From assembly GCA_902624635.1 (NCBI GenBank), contig CACNYD010000004.1, forward strand, positions 1-60,951: 60,951 nucleotides of DNA. Direction: 5' to 3'. Both the position numbers and the translations under genes were made by a program. The notes under the pieces were generated by a model. It did not search any database. It worked only from the letters and a program-made list of their open reading frames with translations, and had not been told where the DNA came from. This document shows positions 7,972 through 18,097 of this stretch, piece after piece (positions within the stretch are counted from its first letter, which is position 1; every line of letters starts with the position of its first letter). The DNA is from an uncultured Pelagibacteraceae bacterium (GTDB lineage: Bacteria; Pseudomonadota; Alphaproteobacteria; Pelagibacterales; Pelagibacteraceae).

Positions 7972-8805
7972 GTGTCAAAAATTAAATTAAGTGAAACTTT
8001 TATCAAAGACAGAGTAAAGCTTGCTCTAACTGAAGATTTGTATCCTTATGGAGACATAACATCTAACCTCCTAAATAATAACAAAATTGTTGAAGCAAAA
8101 ATAATTTCTAATCAAAAAGCAGTTGTTGCAGGTTTACTATTTGTAAAACAGTCTTTTAGGCAAGTTGATAAAAAAATTAAGTTTATATTGAAAAAAAAAG
8201 ATGGGGCTACAGTCAAAAAAAATTCTGTAATTGCTATAATAAAAGGTAAAGCTTACTCTATAATGATTGCAGAAAGGGTTGCATTAAATTTTTTATCCCA
8301 TATTTCCGGAATAGCTACAAAAACAAATCAATTTGTAAAATTAGCTGGAAAAAAATGTAAAATTTGCTGCACCAGAAAGACTTTACCGAATTACAGAGTT
8401 ATTCAAAAATATGCAGTTAAATTAGGAGGTGGTACAAATCATAGGTTTAATTTAAGTGACGAATTTTTGATAAAAGATAATCATATTGCTAGTTCTGGTT
8501 TAAGGGAATTAGTTTCATTAGCAATTAAAAATAAAAGAGGAAAAAAAATTACAGTTGAAATTGATAATTTAAAACAACTGAAAAAAGTTGTTGGACTTAA
8601 ATTTAATACTATTTTGTTTGATAATATGAGTATTAAAAATCTAAGAGCAGGTGTAAAGCTTGTTAAGGAATATTATGAGACAGAAGCTTCAGGAAATATT
8701 AATCTTAAGACTGTAAAGTCTGTTGCTGCAACTGGGGTAAATAGAATTTCAGTCGGAAGCATTACTCATAGTGCTCCAGCTATAGACTTTAAATTAGAAA
8801 TTTAG
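7972..8805 (+). CDS. nadC: Nicotinate-nucleotide pyrophosphorylase (carboxylating)
   Basis: Converts quinolinate and PRPP to nicotinate mononucleotide, 277 residues. Family features are the EDLYPYGDITS N-terminus, the CTRKTLPNYR phosphoribosyl-binding segment, the KLGGGTNHRFNLSD motif and the C-terminal ISVGSITHS. The start is a GTG at 7972, 6 bases after the nadA stop, with no clear Shine-Dalgarno, so translation is probably coupled to nadA. It ends 9 bases before the convergent ppdK stop, with no hairpin between them. Confidence 0.97.
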   Translation: MSKIKLSETFIKDRVKLALTEDLYPYGDITSNLLNNNKIVEAKIISNQKAVVAGLLFVKQSFRQVDKKIKFILKKKDGATVKKNSVIAIIKGKAYSIMIAERVALNFLSHISGIATKTNQFVKLAGKKCKICCTRKTLPNYRVIQKYAVKLGGGTNHRFNLSDEFLIKDNHIASSGLRELVSLAIKNKRGKKITVEIDNLKQLKKVVGLKFNTILFDNMSIKNLRAGVKLVKEYYETEASGNINLKTVKSVAATGVNRISVGSITHSAPAIDFKLEI

Positions 8806-8814
8806 ATTGTAAGA

Positions 8815-11487
8815 TTATATTGATTTTTTACTTCTTAACAGCTCAGCCTGGGCCGCAGCCAATCTAGCTATAGGAACTCTGTAAGGTGAACAGGAAACAT
8901 AATTAAGACCAGCTTTTGAACAAAAGTAAATACTTTTAGGATCTCCTCCATGCTCACCACATATACCAAGTTTTATTTTTTTATTTTGTTTTTTTCCCTT
9001 TGAAACTGCAATTTCAACCAAATCTTTTACTCCATCATCAATAGATACAAATGGATCAATTAAAAAAATCTTGTTTTCTATATAATCATTTAAAAATTTA
9101 CCACTATCGTCTCTACTAATTCCAAAAGTCGTTTGCGTTAAATCATTGGTACCAAAACTAAAAAATTCAGCATGTTTTGCAATATCACCAGCCTTAATTG
9201 CTGCTCTTGGCAACTCAATCATTGTGCCTACAAGAAATTCAATTTTTGCTTTATTTTCTGTTTGAACTTTTTTTGCAGTATTAATTACTAAATCTTTCAT
9301 TATTTTAATCTCAGCTTCAGTTGAGACTAGAGGAATCATTATTTCAGGAAAAGCAAATTTTTGTTTATTTTTTTTTAGGTCTGCAAGAGCCTCGAATATT
9401 GCTCTACATTGCATTTCATAAATTTCAGGAAATGAGATACCAAGTCTACAGCCTCTGTGTCCTAACATTGGATTCTGTTCATGAAGTTCTTCTATCCTGC
9501 TCTCAATATCTTTTTTATCTGATCCAAGGACATTAGCTACTTCAGAAATTTCTTTATCAGATTTAGGTAAAAATTCATGTAAAGGTGGATCTAATAATCT
9601 TACAGTAACTGGAAGCCCGTTCATAATTTTGAATATTTCCATAAAATCTTTTTTTTGGTGAGGTAAAATTTTTTTTAAAGCATTAGTTCTGTCGTCTAAT
9701 GTTTTTGATAAAATCATCTCTCTCACAGATAAAATTCTTTCCTCATCAAAAAACATATGTTCAGTCCTACAAAGTCCAATCCCTTCTGCGCCAAAATCTC
9801 TGGCTGTTTTGGTGTCTAATGGAGTCTCAGAGTTAGTTCGTACTTTAAGTTTTCTGATTTTATCAGCCCAGCTCATTAATTTTGAAAAGTCCCCTGATAT
9901 TTCAGGTTTGATAGTTGGGACTGTACCTAGAATTATTCTTCCTGTAGAACCATCAATAGTAATAGTTTCACCCTCTTTGACTTCAGCTGAAGATGTTTTA
10001 AAAACTTTTTTATTATAATTAATTTCAATTTCACTTGAACCAGAAACACAAGGTCTTCCCATTCCTCTGGCTACAACTGCAGCATGACTAGTCATTCCTC
10101 CCCTTGAGGTTAAAATTCCCTTAGCGGCATGCATTCCTTGAATATCTTCTGGAGAAGTTTCAATTCTAACTAAAATTGTATCTTGCATCATATTATTTAA
10201 CCTTTCAGCCTCTTCTGAGGTGAAAACTACTTTTCCGCTTACTGCACCTGGAGATGCTGGAAGACCATTTGCTATAACCTTAATTAAACTTTTCTCATCT
10301 AAAGTAGGATGCAAAAGAGTATCTAAAGAGTTAGGATCAACCCTTAAAACAGCATCATTTTTATTAATTAACTTTTCTTTGACCATATCAACAGCAATCT
10401 TTACTGCTGATTTTGATGTTCTTTTGCCGGATCGAGTTTGCAATATCCAAAGTTTACTATTTTCAACAGTGAATTCTACGTCTTGCATATCCTTATAATG
10501 TTTTTCAAGCTTTTTTAAAATTTTATATAATTCGTAATATACTCTTGGCATTGACTCTTCCATTGATGCATCATTAACTTTTGCCTCTTTCCTTGCCTTC
10601 TTAGTAATATATTGTGGAGTTCTAGTTCCAGCTACAACATCTTCTCCCTGGGCATTAATTAAATATTCTCCATAAATATCATTAGTTCCATCTGATGGAT
10701 TTCTTGTGAAAACAACTCCTGTTGCACAATCATTACCCATATTTCCAAAAACCATGGATTGAACATTAACAGCCGTTCCCCACTCAGAGGGAATTTGATT
10801 TAATTTTCTATAAACTTTTGCCCTTTTGCTTTCCCAAGATAAAAATACTGCACTTATTGCTCCAAATAATTGGTGATAAACATCTTGTGGAAACTCTTTA
10901 TTTGTTTTTTCTTTAACTACATTTTTAAAATCTTTTATTAAACCATCCCAGTCTTTCTCATCAAGATCTGTATCTAGCAACACACCCTTGGTTAACTTAT
11001 AATTTTCTATTAACTCCTCAAAATTATAACTTTCAACACCCATAACTACGTTGGCATACATCTGTATAAATCTTCTATAGCTGTCCTTTGCAAATCTTGC
11101 ATTGAATGTTTTTTTAGCTAAAGCAACTACTGTTTTATCGTTTAACCCAAGGTTAAGAATTGTATCCATCATGCCTGGCATTGAAACTCTTGCACCAGAT
11201 CGAACTGATAGAAGGAGAGGATTTTTTAAATCTCCAAATTTTTTTGATACGTCTTTTTCTATTACTTTAATTTCTTTCTTAATTTGGCTTATCAATTTTG
11301 AATTTAATTTTTTTTTATCCTTATAGAAAATTTCACAAACTTTTGTTGAGATAGTAAAACCAGGAGGTACGGGTAAGCCCATTCTTCCCATTTCAGACAA
11401 ATTTGCTCCTTTGCCACCTAAAAAATTTTTCGGATTTTTTATTTTTTTTGAATCTTTAGACTTAAAATTTAAAATCAATTTATTCAT
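8815..11487 (-). CDS. ppdK: Pyruvate, phosphate dikinase
   Basis: Interconverts pyruvate, ATP and phosphate with phosphoenolpyruvate, AMP and pyrophosphate; 890 residues, full length. Domains in order: N-terminal nucleotide-binding half (GGKGANLSEMGRMGLPVPPG), the central phospho-histidine domain with TSRGGMTSHAAVVARGMG (catalytic His), and the C-terminal PEP/pyruvate barrel ending in GICGEHGGDP. With gap, pgk and class I aldolase elsewhere in the window it suits PEP synthesis for gluconeogenesis. Its start overlaps the end of glyS by 8 bases, so it is the last gene of the sppA-like, glyQ, glyS, ppdK run. Confidence 0.97.
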   Translation of the reverse strand: MNKLILNFKSKDSKKIKNPKNFLGGKGANLSEMGRMGLPVPPGFTISTKVCEIFYKDKKKLNSKLISQIKKEIKVIEKDVSKKFGDLKNPLLLSVRSGARVSMPGMMDTILNLGLNDKTVVALAKKTFNARFAKDSYRRFIQMYANVVMGVESYNFEELIENYKLTKGVLLDTDLDEKDWDGLIKDFKNVVKEKTNKEFPQDVYHQLFGAISAVFLSWESKRAKVYRKLNQIPSEWGTAVNVQSMVFGNMGNDCATGVVFTRNPSDGTNDIYGEYLINAQGEDVVAGTRTPQYITKKARKEAKVNDASMEESMPRVYYELYKILKKLEKHYKDMQDVEFTVENSKLWILQTRSGKRTSKSAVKIAVDMVKEKLINKNDAVLRVDPNSLDTLLHPTLDEKSLIKVIANGLPASPGAVSGKVVFTSEEAERLNNMMQDTILVRIETSPEDIQGMHAAKGILTSRGGMTSHAAVVARGMGRPCVSGSSEIEINYNKKVFKTSSAEVKEGETITIDGSTGRIILGTVPTIKPEISGDFSKLMSWADKIRKLKVRTNSETPLDTKTARDFGAEGIGLCRTEHMFFDEERILSVREMILSKTLDDRTNALKKILPHQKKDFMEIFKIMNGLPVTVRLLDPPLHEFLPKSDKEISEVANVLGSDKKDIESRIEELHEQNPMLGHRGCRLGISFPEIYEMQCRAIFEALADLKKNKQKFAFPEIMIPLVSTEAEIKIMKDLVINTAKKVQTENKAKIEFLVGTMIELPRAAIKAGDIAKHAEFFSFGTNDLTQTTFGISRDDSGKFLNDYIENKIFLIDPFVSIDDGVKDLVEIAVSKGKKQNKKIKLGICGEHGGDPKSIYFCSKAGLNYVSCSPYRVPIARLAAAQAELLRSKKSI

Positions 11488-13552
11488 TATTAGCTTTTAA
11501 AAATTGAAAATTTATATAATTTTGAAATGTTTTACATAACATATTAATAAGTTCCAAACGGTTTTTTCTTAATGTTTCGTTATCCTCATTAACTTTTACG
11601 TTATCAAAAAATTCAAAAATTTCTTTTTTACTTTCAGCTAAAATTGATAATGATTTCTCACAGTTTTCATCGCTATTAATAGTGGAATAATATTTTTTGA
11701 TATCATTTATTTTTGTATATAGATTCTTTTCATATTCACTTTTAAAAATACCAGGATCAGTTGTGTCATTTATTTCAATTTTATTATTTTTCATCTCATG
11801 ATCTAAGATGTTAGAAGCTCTTTTAAAACTGGAATTAATGTCTATACCAATTTTACTATTAATTAATTTATTAAGACATTTTGCTTTTTCAAAAGATGAA
11901 AATAATTTATTTAGTGAAAATGATGATAAGGTAGCCTCGATTATATCGTAACGTATTTCTTTTTCCTTGAGATAATATCTAAATCTATCTTTTAAAAAAT
12001 CATGTAATTCTTTTTGTAGATTTTTATTATTAAGATTATATCCTTGGTCTTCAAATAAGCGTGAAGAATAATTCAAAAGGTCATTTATTTTCAAATTTTT
12101 TTTATTTTCTATAGTAGTTCTTATTATTCCTAGAGCAATTCTCCTCAATGCTAATGGATCTTTTGAACTTGTTGGTTTCTCGTTTATACCAAAAAAACCA
12201 ACCAAGGTATCAACCTTATCTGTGATTGATAGAGCAACACTAAATGGTTTTTTAGGAACCATTGAATTGAGACCGATCGGTAAATATTGCTCAGTGATTG
12301 CCAAAGAAATATCCTTGTCAAATCCTTGATGTGCAGAAAAATAACCTCCCATAAGTCCTTGAAGTTCAGGAAATTCATTAACAAGATCAGAAGTAAGATC
12401 AGTCTTACAAATTGATGCTGATAATTCCACTTTTTCTTTACTAATTAAGAGTTCATCTGAAATCATTCCACCAATTTTTCTCATTCGCTGAACTTTGTCA
12501 AAATAAGACCCAAGACCTTTATAAAAATTCATTGATTTTAATTCTGATACCTTTTTAACTAAATTTTGGGTTTTATCTTTATTCCAAAAAAATTCTGCAT
12601 CACTTAATCTTGCGTCAACCACTCTTTCATTGCCAATTTTAATGAGTCCTTTTTGGTCTTTTTTATTCGTCACAATTAAAAATTCATTCGTAATTTCATT
12701 TTTATCATTAAATGTTGGAAAATATTTCTGATGAGACTCCATTGTTAATGTCAAAATCTCTCTAGGAACTGATAAAAATTTTTTATCAAATTTGCACAAT
12801 AAAACATTTGGGCTATCTACTAAATTTACCACCTCATCCATTAATTTAGTATTTTCATTTATTTTTAATCCTTTTTTTACTAGTATTTTTAAAAAAGATT
12901 TGTTAATTATTTTTAATCTTTTATTTTGATTAATAATAACTCCATTATTCTCAAAAAATTTTTCATATTTCTTAAAATTTTCAAACGACCTTTTTTTATC
13001 TTCAAAATCTTTATCTAAAAAGGTCAAATTAGAGGAAACTAAATGATGAAATTTAAAACTTACAATTTTTTTATCAAATATTGATAAAATTGATTTTAAT
13101 GGTCTTCCCCAATTCAAATCAAATTCGCCCCATTTCATTGATTTTTTCCATTGATAGTTACTCAAAATTTTTGGAATGGATTCACTAAGTAAATCATGTG
13201 TTTTTAATGTGGTTGATACAGTTTTGTAAAAATAAAATTCATCCTTATCAGTTTTTTTTTTAAAAAGATTCTTTTTGTCAATTTTGTTTGATTTTAAAAA
13301 TCCCTCTAACGCTTGTTCAGGAGCACTAGTTTTGGGGCCTCTAATCTCTTTAGATTTTATTTTAATTTGTTTATCTAGGCCTTCGAAAACTAAAACTAAT
13401 CTATTTGGTGTTGAAAAAGAAAAATTTTTTTTTGTTTTTATTGATTTTTCCTCAAATAATTTTTTAAAGTCTTCAAAAATTTTTTCTCTTAAATTTTTCT
13501 GAAGCCCCGCAGGAATTTCCTCACTAAATAGCTCTAAAAAAAATTCCGACAT
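11480..13552 (-). CDS. glyS: Glycyl-tRNA synthetase beta subunit
   Basis: Beta chain of the bacterial alpha2-beta2 glycyl-tRNA synthetase, 690 residues, normal length. The N-terminus (FFLELFSEEIPAGLQ) and the tRNA-interacting centre (RVVDARLSDAEFFW, LQGLMGGYF) are typical. It follows glyQ after 1 base and overlaps ppdK by 8 bases. It is rich in lysine and asparagine, as are most AT-rich genes here. Confidence 0.97.
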   Translation of the reverse strand: MSEFFLELFSEEIPAGLQKNLREKIFEDFKKLFEEKSIKTKKNFSFSTPNRLVLVFEGLDKQIKIKSKEIRGPKTSAPEQALEGFLKSNKIDKKNLFKKKTDKDEFYFYKTVSTTLKTHDLLSESIPKILSNYQWKKSMKWGEFDLNWGRPLKSILSIFDKKIVSFKFHHLVSSNLTFLDKDFEDKKRSFENFKKYEKFFENNGVIINQNKRLKIINKSFLKILVKKGLKINENTKLMDEVVNLVDSPNVLLCKFDKKFLSVPREILTLTMESHQKYFPTFNDKNEITNEFLIVTNKKDQKGLIKIGNERVVDARLSDAEFFWNKDKTQNLVKKVSELKSMNFYKGLGSYFDKVQRMRKIGGMISDELLISKEKVELSASICKTDLTSDLVNEFPELQGLMGGYFSAHQGFDKDISLAITEQYLPIGLNSMVPKKPFSVALSITDKVDTLVGFFGINEKPTSSKDPLALRRIALGIIRTTIENKKNLKINDLLNYSSRLFEDQGYNLNNKNLQKELHDFLKDRFRYYLKEKEIRYDIIEATLSSFSLNKLFSSFEKAKCLNKLINSKIGIDINSSFKRASNILDHEMKNNKIEINDTTDPGIFKSEYEKNLYTKINDIKKYYSTINSDENCEKSLSILAESKKEIFEFFDNVKVNEDNETLRKNRLELINMLCKTFQNYINFQFLKANNE

Positions 13553-13553
13553 T

Positions 13554-14435
13554 TTAAGTTTGCGACTCTACCCAAATTTCTGCAGCTTGTTTTGTGATTT
13601 CTCTTATTCGAGCAATATATTCTGCTCTTTGAGCAACACTAATAGCTCCACGAGCATCTAAAACATTAAATACGTGGCTTGCTTTCAAACATTGATCGTA
13701 TGCAGGTAAAGATATATTCTTTTCAACTAATGATTTTGCCTCACTTTCGTGCATATCAAATATTTTAAATAAATTTTCTGTATTAGCATGCTCAAAGTTA
13801 TAAGCTGAAAATTCTTTTTCTGATTGATGAAAAACTTCTCTGTAATCAATACCTTCATCATTCCAAACTAAATCGTAAACGTTTTTTTTCTGTTGAGTAA
13901 ACATGCAAATTCTTTCAAGGCCGTAGGTTATTTCCACTGATACTGGTTTACATTCGAAACCTGCCATTTGTTGAAAATATGTAAATTGAGATATTTCCAT
14001 TCCATCACACCATACTTCCCATCCAAGACCTGCAGCTCCTAGAGTTGGGCTTTCCCAGTCATCCTCAACAAATCTAATATCATGGTCTTTATGATTAATT
14101 CCTATTACCGATAAACTATTTAAGTAAAGTTTTTTAATATTTAGTGGAGAGGGTTTTATTATAACTTGAAATTGATAATAATGCTGAAGTCTATTTGGAT
14201 TATCTCCATACCTACCATCTGTAGGTCTTCGTGAAGGTTGAACATAAGCTGCTTTCCATGGCGTAGGTCCGAGTGATCTTAGAGTAGTGGCTGGGTGAAA
14301 TGTTCCAGCTCCAACTTCCATATCATAAGGTTGTAAAATTACACACCCATTCTTACTCCAAAACTTTTGGAGATTAATAATTGTATCTTGGAAAGTTTGA
14401 AATTTTGGTTTTTTTTTATTTTTTTTAGAGGCCAT
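13554..14435 (-). CDS. glyQ: Glycyl-tRNA synthetase alpha subunit
   Basis: Catalytic class II alpha chain, 293 residues. Highly conserved blocks are visible: [56 protein letters not shown] and [16 protein letters not shown]. Its start lies 11 bases inside the end of the S49 peptidase gene, and glyS begins 1 base after its stop. Confidence 0.98.
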   Translation of the reverse strand: MASKKNKKKPKFQTFQDTIINLQKFWSKNGCVILQPYDMEVGAGTFHPATTLRSLGPTPWKAAYVQPSRRPTDGRYGDNPNRLQHYYQFQVIIKPSPLNIKKLYLNSLSVIGINHKDHDIRFVEDDWESPTLGAAGLGWEVWCDGMEISQFTYFQQMAGFECKPVSVEITYGLERICMFTQQKKNVYDLVWNDEGIDYREVFHQSEKEFSAYNFEHANTENLFKIFDMHESEAKSLVEKNISLPAYDQCLKASHVFNVLDARGAISVAQRAEYIARIREITKQAAEIWVESQT

Positions 14436-15231
14436 ATTTTTGCCAAACTGATTTTTCCTCTAATATATTTGTTAATTGATCGACATGGTCATTTGAAGAT
14501 GATAATTTTTTACTAAGCCAACTTTTTGATTTTTCAAATTTTTTAATGACAATATCTTCTCCAAATTTTTCTCTTAATATCTGATTTGCATTTCCTATTT
14601 CATCTATCAAACCAAGATCTTTGGCTTTTCTACCTGACCAAAATTCACCTGAAAATAGTTCTACCTCAGATTTTTTAAGTTTTGATGACCTACTTTTTTC
14701 AACCACTTGTATAAAATCTTTATGTAAATCTAATTGAATATTTTTTAATCTTTCGATGTCTTCCTTTTTTTCATCTAGAAATGGATCTAATGTACTTTTA
14801 TTTTTTCCAGCAGTATGTATTCTTCTCTCAACACCTATCTTTTTAATCAACTCAGTAAAACCAAAAGAAGAGTATATAACTCCTATCGAGCCTATTATTG
14901 AACTTGAGTTTGCATAAATTTCATCTCCAGCACATGCTATTAGATATCCACCTGAGGCTGCTACATCTTCAGCAAAAACTATTACTTTTTTTTTATTTTT
15001 TTTTGCCTGTTGTCTAATTAGGCTATAAATTAAATGTGATTGGACAGGAGAACCTCCAGGAGAATTTATTGTAATAGCGACACATGGTGCTTTTTTAACC
15101 GAAAAAGCTTTTGAAATAATCTCTTCTTGACCAGAAAAATCTATACCTTGTTTAAATTTACCAACATTTCCAATTACACCACTTAGTTTTATATGTGGAA
15201 TAATTATTTTTTTTTTAAAAAAAGAGAGCAT
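14425..15231 (-). CDS. S49-family serine peptidase (SppA/SohB-like)
   Basis: Signal-peptide-peptidase-like enzyme of 268 residues with a Ser/Lys dyad: probable nucleophile Ser93 in VAASGGYL, general base Lys near 143-145 in HTAGKNKS. Other family segments are NSPGGSP (58-63) and the [12 protein letters not shown] stretch. It is a short single-domain form without an obvious N-terminal membrane anchor, so it may be cytoplasmic or peripherally attached. It heads the run with glyQ, glyS and ppdK and is divergent from ispB. Confidence 0.88.
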   Translation of the reverse strand: MLSFFKKKIIIPHIKLSGVIGNVGKFKQGIDFSGQEEIISKAFSVKKAPCVAITINSPGGSPVQSHLIYSLIRQQAKKNKKKVIVFAEDVAASGGYLIACAGDEIYANSSSIIGSIGVIYSSFGFTELIKKIGVERRIHTAGKNKSTLDPFLDEKKEDIERLKNIQLDLHKDFIQVVEKSRSSKLKKSEVELFSGEFWSGRKAKDLGLIDEIGNANQILREKFGEDIVIKKFEKSKSWLSKKLSSSNDHVDQLTNILEEKSVWQKYGL

Positions 15232-15344
15232 TTTTAATATTTATAGAATTTTTTTGTGAATATAAAGACACCTTATAATTGAAGATTCAGGTGCGTCAAT
15301 TGATAAGTATCAAAAGCAAACTATTACACTAATTTGCTCGATAA

Positions 15345-16358
15345 ATGGGAAGTGTCATACAACTAAAAAACAAAATTAATAATTCATATTTTCAACTTAA
15401 AAATTCCGTTGAAGATAAATTGATGTTAGTTGAGGAAAAAATAAAGTCTAAACTAGAGAGTAATGTCGACTTAGTTCAGAAAATGACAAACTATCATCTT
15501 GAAACGGGTGGAAAAAGGTTAAGGGCTTTACTAACTCTAGGTTCTGCAAAATTATGTGGATACGCAAAAGGAACTAGAGATATAAATTTAGCTGCTTGTG
15601 TAGAACTTATTCACTCAGCAACTTTAATGCACGATGACGTAATAGATAATGGATCTATCAGAAGAGGGAGAAAAACTTTAAACAAAGTTTGGGATAACCA
15701 TTCTTCTGTTTTGGTTGGAGATTATTTACTTAGTAGATGTTTTGAAATGATGGTAGATGATGGAAATATTGAAGTCTTAAAATTATTATCCTCAACTTCC
15801 TCTAAGATTGCTCAAGGAGAAGTTCTTCAATTACAGCATAGAGGTGAGGTAGATATGTTGGAAGAAACTTATTTAAGAATAATCTCTGCAAAAACTGCTG
15901 AATTATTTGCAGCAGCTACTAAAGTTGGTGCAATTTTGTCAGATATGACAACAAAGGAAAAAGAAGCTTTAGAATTTTATGGAAGGAATTTAGGATTAAC
16001 GTTTCAAATAGCTGATGATACCTTAGATTACAATTCTGAATCGAAATTATTTGGAAAAAAAATTGGTAAAGATTTTTATGAAGGGAAAATTACTCTGCCA
16101 ATAATCTTATTGTTTCAAAAAGCAAACCTAAAAGAAAAAGAGAGTCTTAAGAATATTTTTTTAAAAGATAGTAGAGATGAAAATGATTTTAATTATACAT
16201 TATCTTTAATTAAACAATATGAAATTATCAAAGATTGTTATCAAAAAGCAAATCATTACATAAATTTAGCATCAAACTCGTTATCAATATTTAAAGATTG
16301 TAATGAAAGAAATATTCTTGAAAATTTAACATCATTTAGTTTGTCCAGAGATTTTTAG
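15345..16358 (+). CDS. ispB: Long-chain polyprenyl diphosphate synthase
   Basis: Makes the polyprenyl (probably octaprenyl or decaprenyl) diphosphate side chain of ubiquinone, 337 residues. The first aspartate-rich motif is MHDDVID, preceded by GGKRLRA; the second is QIADDTLD followed by GKKIGKDFYEGK. Product length cannot be read from sequence alone. Its stop shares four bases (TTAG) with the convergent pdxH stop. Confidence 0.93.
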   Translation: MGSVIQLKNKINNSYFQLKNSVEDKLMLVEEKIKSKLESNVDLVQKMTNYHLETGGKRLRALLTLGSAKLCGYAKGTRDINLAACVELIHSATLMHDDVIDNGSIRRGRKTLNKVWDNHSSVLVGDYLLSRCFEMMVDDGNIEVLKLLSSTSSKIAQGEVLQLQHRGEVDMLEETYLRIISAKTAELFAAATKVGAILSDMTTKEKEALEFYGRNLGLTFQIADDTLDYNSESKLFGKKIGKDFYEGKITLPIILLFQKANLKEKESLKNIFLKDSRDENDFNYTLSLIKQYEIIKDCYQKANHYINLASNSLSIFKDCNERNILENLTSFSLSRDF

Positions 16359-16981
16359 GGACTTAAAAGACTTTTTATCCAACTACCATTTTTATCTAAA
16401 GAGTACTTTAGTCTTTCATGGATTCTATTATCTCCATCTAACCAAAATTCGATTGTGGAAGGTGTTAAATTCCAACCAGACCAATGGCTTGGTCTTGGTA
16501 CATTATCTTTGTCATTATATTTTTTTTTATAATTTTCTAAAGCATCTATAAGTTCATCTCTAGTTTGGAGGATACTGCTTTGTTTTGAGGCCCAAGCACC
16601 TATTCTGCTATCATATGCTCTAGAGCTATAGTACTCGTCAGCGGTTTGATCATCTACTTGTTTCAATGTTCCAACTATTCTTATTTGTCTTAATAGACTT
16701 TTCCAATGAAAGCACATTGTGGCATTTGGGTTTTCTTTAATTTCGTTTCCCTTCTGACTATTTAAATTTGTATAAAAAACAAATCCCTTTTCACTGTGCC
16801 CTTTGAGTAAAACCATTCTTACTGAGGGAATACCTGATTTGTTTGCGGTACCAAGCGCTAAAGCATTTGGATCATTAATTTCTTTTTTTTTAGCCTCCTC
16901 AAACCATCTTTGAAATAGTTCAAATGGATTATCTAGATCTAAGAAGCATTTATTAAGCCCAAGTGAGTTTTTTTGATTCAT
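16355..16981 (-). CDS. pdxH: Pyridoxamine 5'-phosphate oxidase
   Basis: FMN enzyme that oxidises pyridoxine or pyridoxamine phosphate to pyridoxal phosphate, 208 residues. Characteristic segments are NALALGTANKSGIPSVRMVL near the N-terminus, GFVFYTNLNSQKG, MCFHWKSLLRQIRI, and the C-terminal RPSHWSGWNLTPSTIEFW and RIHERLKY. Divergent from aroC across 33 bases and overlapping ispB by four bases at its 3' end. Confidence 0.97.
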   Translation of the reverse strand: MNQKNSLGLNKCFLDLDNPFELFQRWFEEAKKKEINDPNALALGTANKSGIPSVRMVLLKGHSEKGFVFYTNLNSQKGNEIKENPNATMCFHWKSLLRQIRIVGTLKQVDDQTADEYYSSRAYDSRIGAWASKQSSILQTRDELIDALENYKKKYNDKDNVPRPSHWSGWNLTPSTIEFWLDGDNRIHERLKYSLDKNGSWIKSLLSP

Positions 16982-17014
16982 AATTTTAACAAAATAATCT
17001 ATACAATATAAATA

Positions 17015-18097
17015 ATGTCATTTAATACTTTTGGAAAGTCTTTTCGTTTTACAACTTGGGGAGAGTCCCATGGTCCAGCTATCGGGTGTATTATCGATGG
17101 ATGTCCTCCATTAATACCATTAAAAGAAGAGGATATTCAAAAAGAATTGAACAAACGAAAACCCGGGCAATCTAAATTTACTACTCAAAGGAAGGAGAGT
17201 GACAAAGTTCAAATTCTTTCAGGAGTTTTCGAGGGAAAAACAACAGGGACACCAATATCATTAATAATTTACAATGAGGATATGCGTTCAAAGGATTATA
17301 ATGATATTAAAGATAAATTTAGACCAGGACATGCAGATTATACATATTTTAAGAAATATGGAATAAGAGACTACAGAGGTGGTGGTAGATCATCTGCAAG
17401 AGAAACAGCTGCCAGAGTTGCAGCAGGCGCTGTGGCAAAAAAAGTTTTAGAAAATAAGTTAGGAAAAAAATTTAAAATCACTGGGGCTGTAACCCAGCTT
17501 GGAATACTAGGATGTGATACTAATAAATGGGATGATAAAGTAATTTCTAAAAATCCATTTTTTTGCCCAGATAAATCAATGTTAAAAATTTGGGAAAAAT
17601 ACTTATTAAGTATTAGAAAAGCTGGATCGTCATGCGGGGCGATCATCGAAGTAAGAGCAACTGGTATTCCTGCTGGATTAGGTGCACCTATATACTCAAA
17701 ATTAGATTCTGATATAGCGTCAGCTATGATGAGTATAAATGCTGTAAAAGGAGTTAATATTGGCTCAGGTATGAACTCAGCACAATTGTCAGGTGAGGAA
17801 AATTCAGATGAAATTTCTCAAAATAGAAAAAAAACAAAATTTAAATCTAATAACGCTGGAGGGATTCTAGGAGGCATTTCTTCAGGTCAAGAGATAATTG
17901 TTTCTTTTGCTGTTAAGCCAACTTCTTCAATTTTAAAAAGTAGAAAAACAATCAATAAATTTGGAAAAAATACAAGTATATCAGTAAAAGGTAGACATGA
18001 TCCATGTGTGGGTATTAGAGCTGTACCTGTAGGTGAAGCAATGTTATCTTGTGTTTTATTAGATCATTATCTTCTACATAAAGCTCAGTGTAGTTAA
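17015..18097 (+). CDS. aroC: Chorismate synthase
   Basis: Last step of the shikimate pathway, 360 residues. Family signatures are all visible: [37 protein letters not shown], and [17 protein letters not shown] near the C-terminus. FMN-dependent, cytoplasmic. Its TAA stop is read from the same four bases (TTAA, 18094-18097) as the dxs stop on the other strand. Confidence 0.98.
   Translation: MSFNTFGKSFRFTTWGESHGPAIGCIIDGCPPLIPLKEEDIQKELNKRKPGQSKFTTQRKESDKVQILSGVFEGKTTGTPISLIIYNEDMRSKDYNDIKDKFRPGHADYTYFKKYGIRDYRGGGRSSARETAARVAAGAVAKKVLENKLGKKFKITGAVTQLGILGCDTNKWDDKVISKNPFFCPDKSMLKIWEKYLLSIRKAGSSCGAIIEVRATGIPAGLGAPIYSKLDSDIASAMMSINAVKGVNIGSGMNSAQLSGEENSDEISQNRKKTKFKSNNAGGILGGISSGQEIIVSFAVKPTSSILKSRKTINKFGKNTSISVKGRHDPCVGIRAVPVGEAMLSCVLLDHYLLHKAQCS

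Noticed and set aside
15300-15313. Interrupted palindrome TTGATA-AG-TATCAA before ispB
   Set aside because: Six-base arms in AT-rich intergenic sequence; expected by chance and not placed at a clear promoter.
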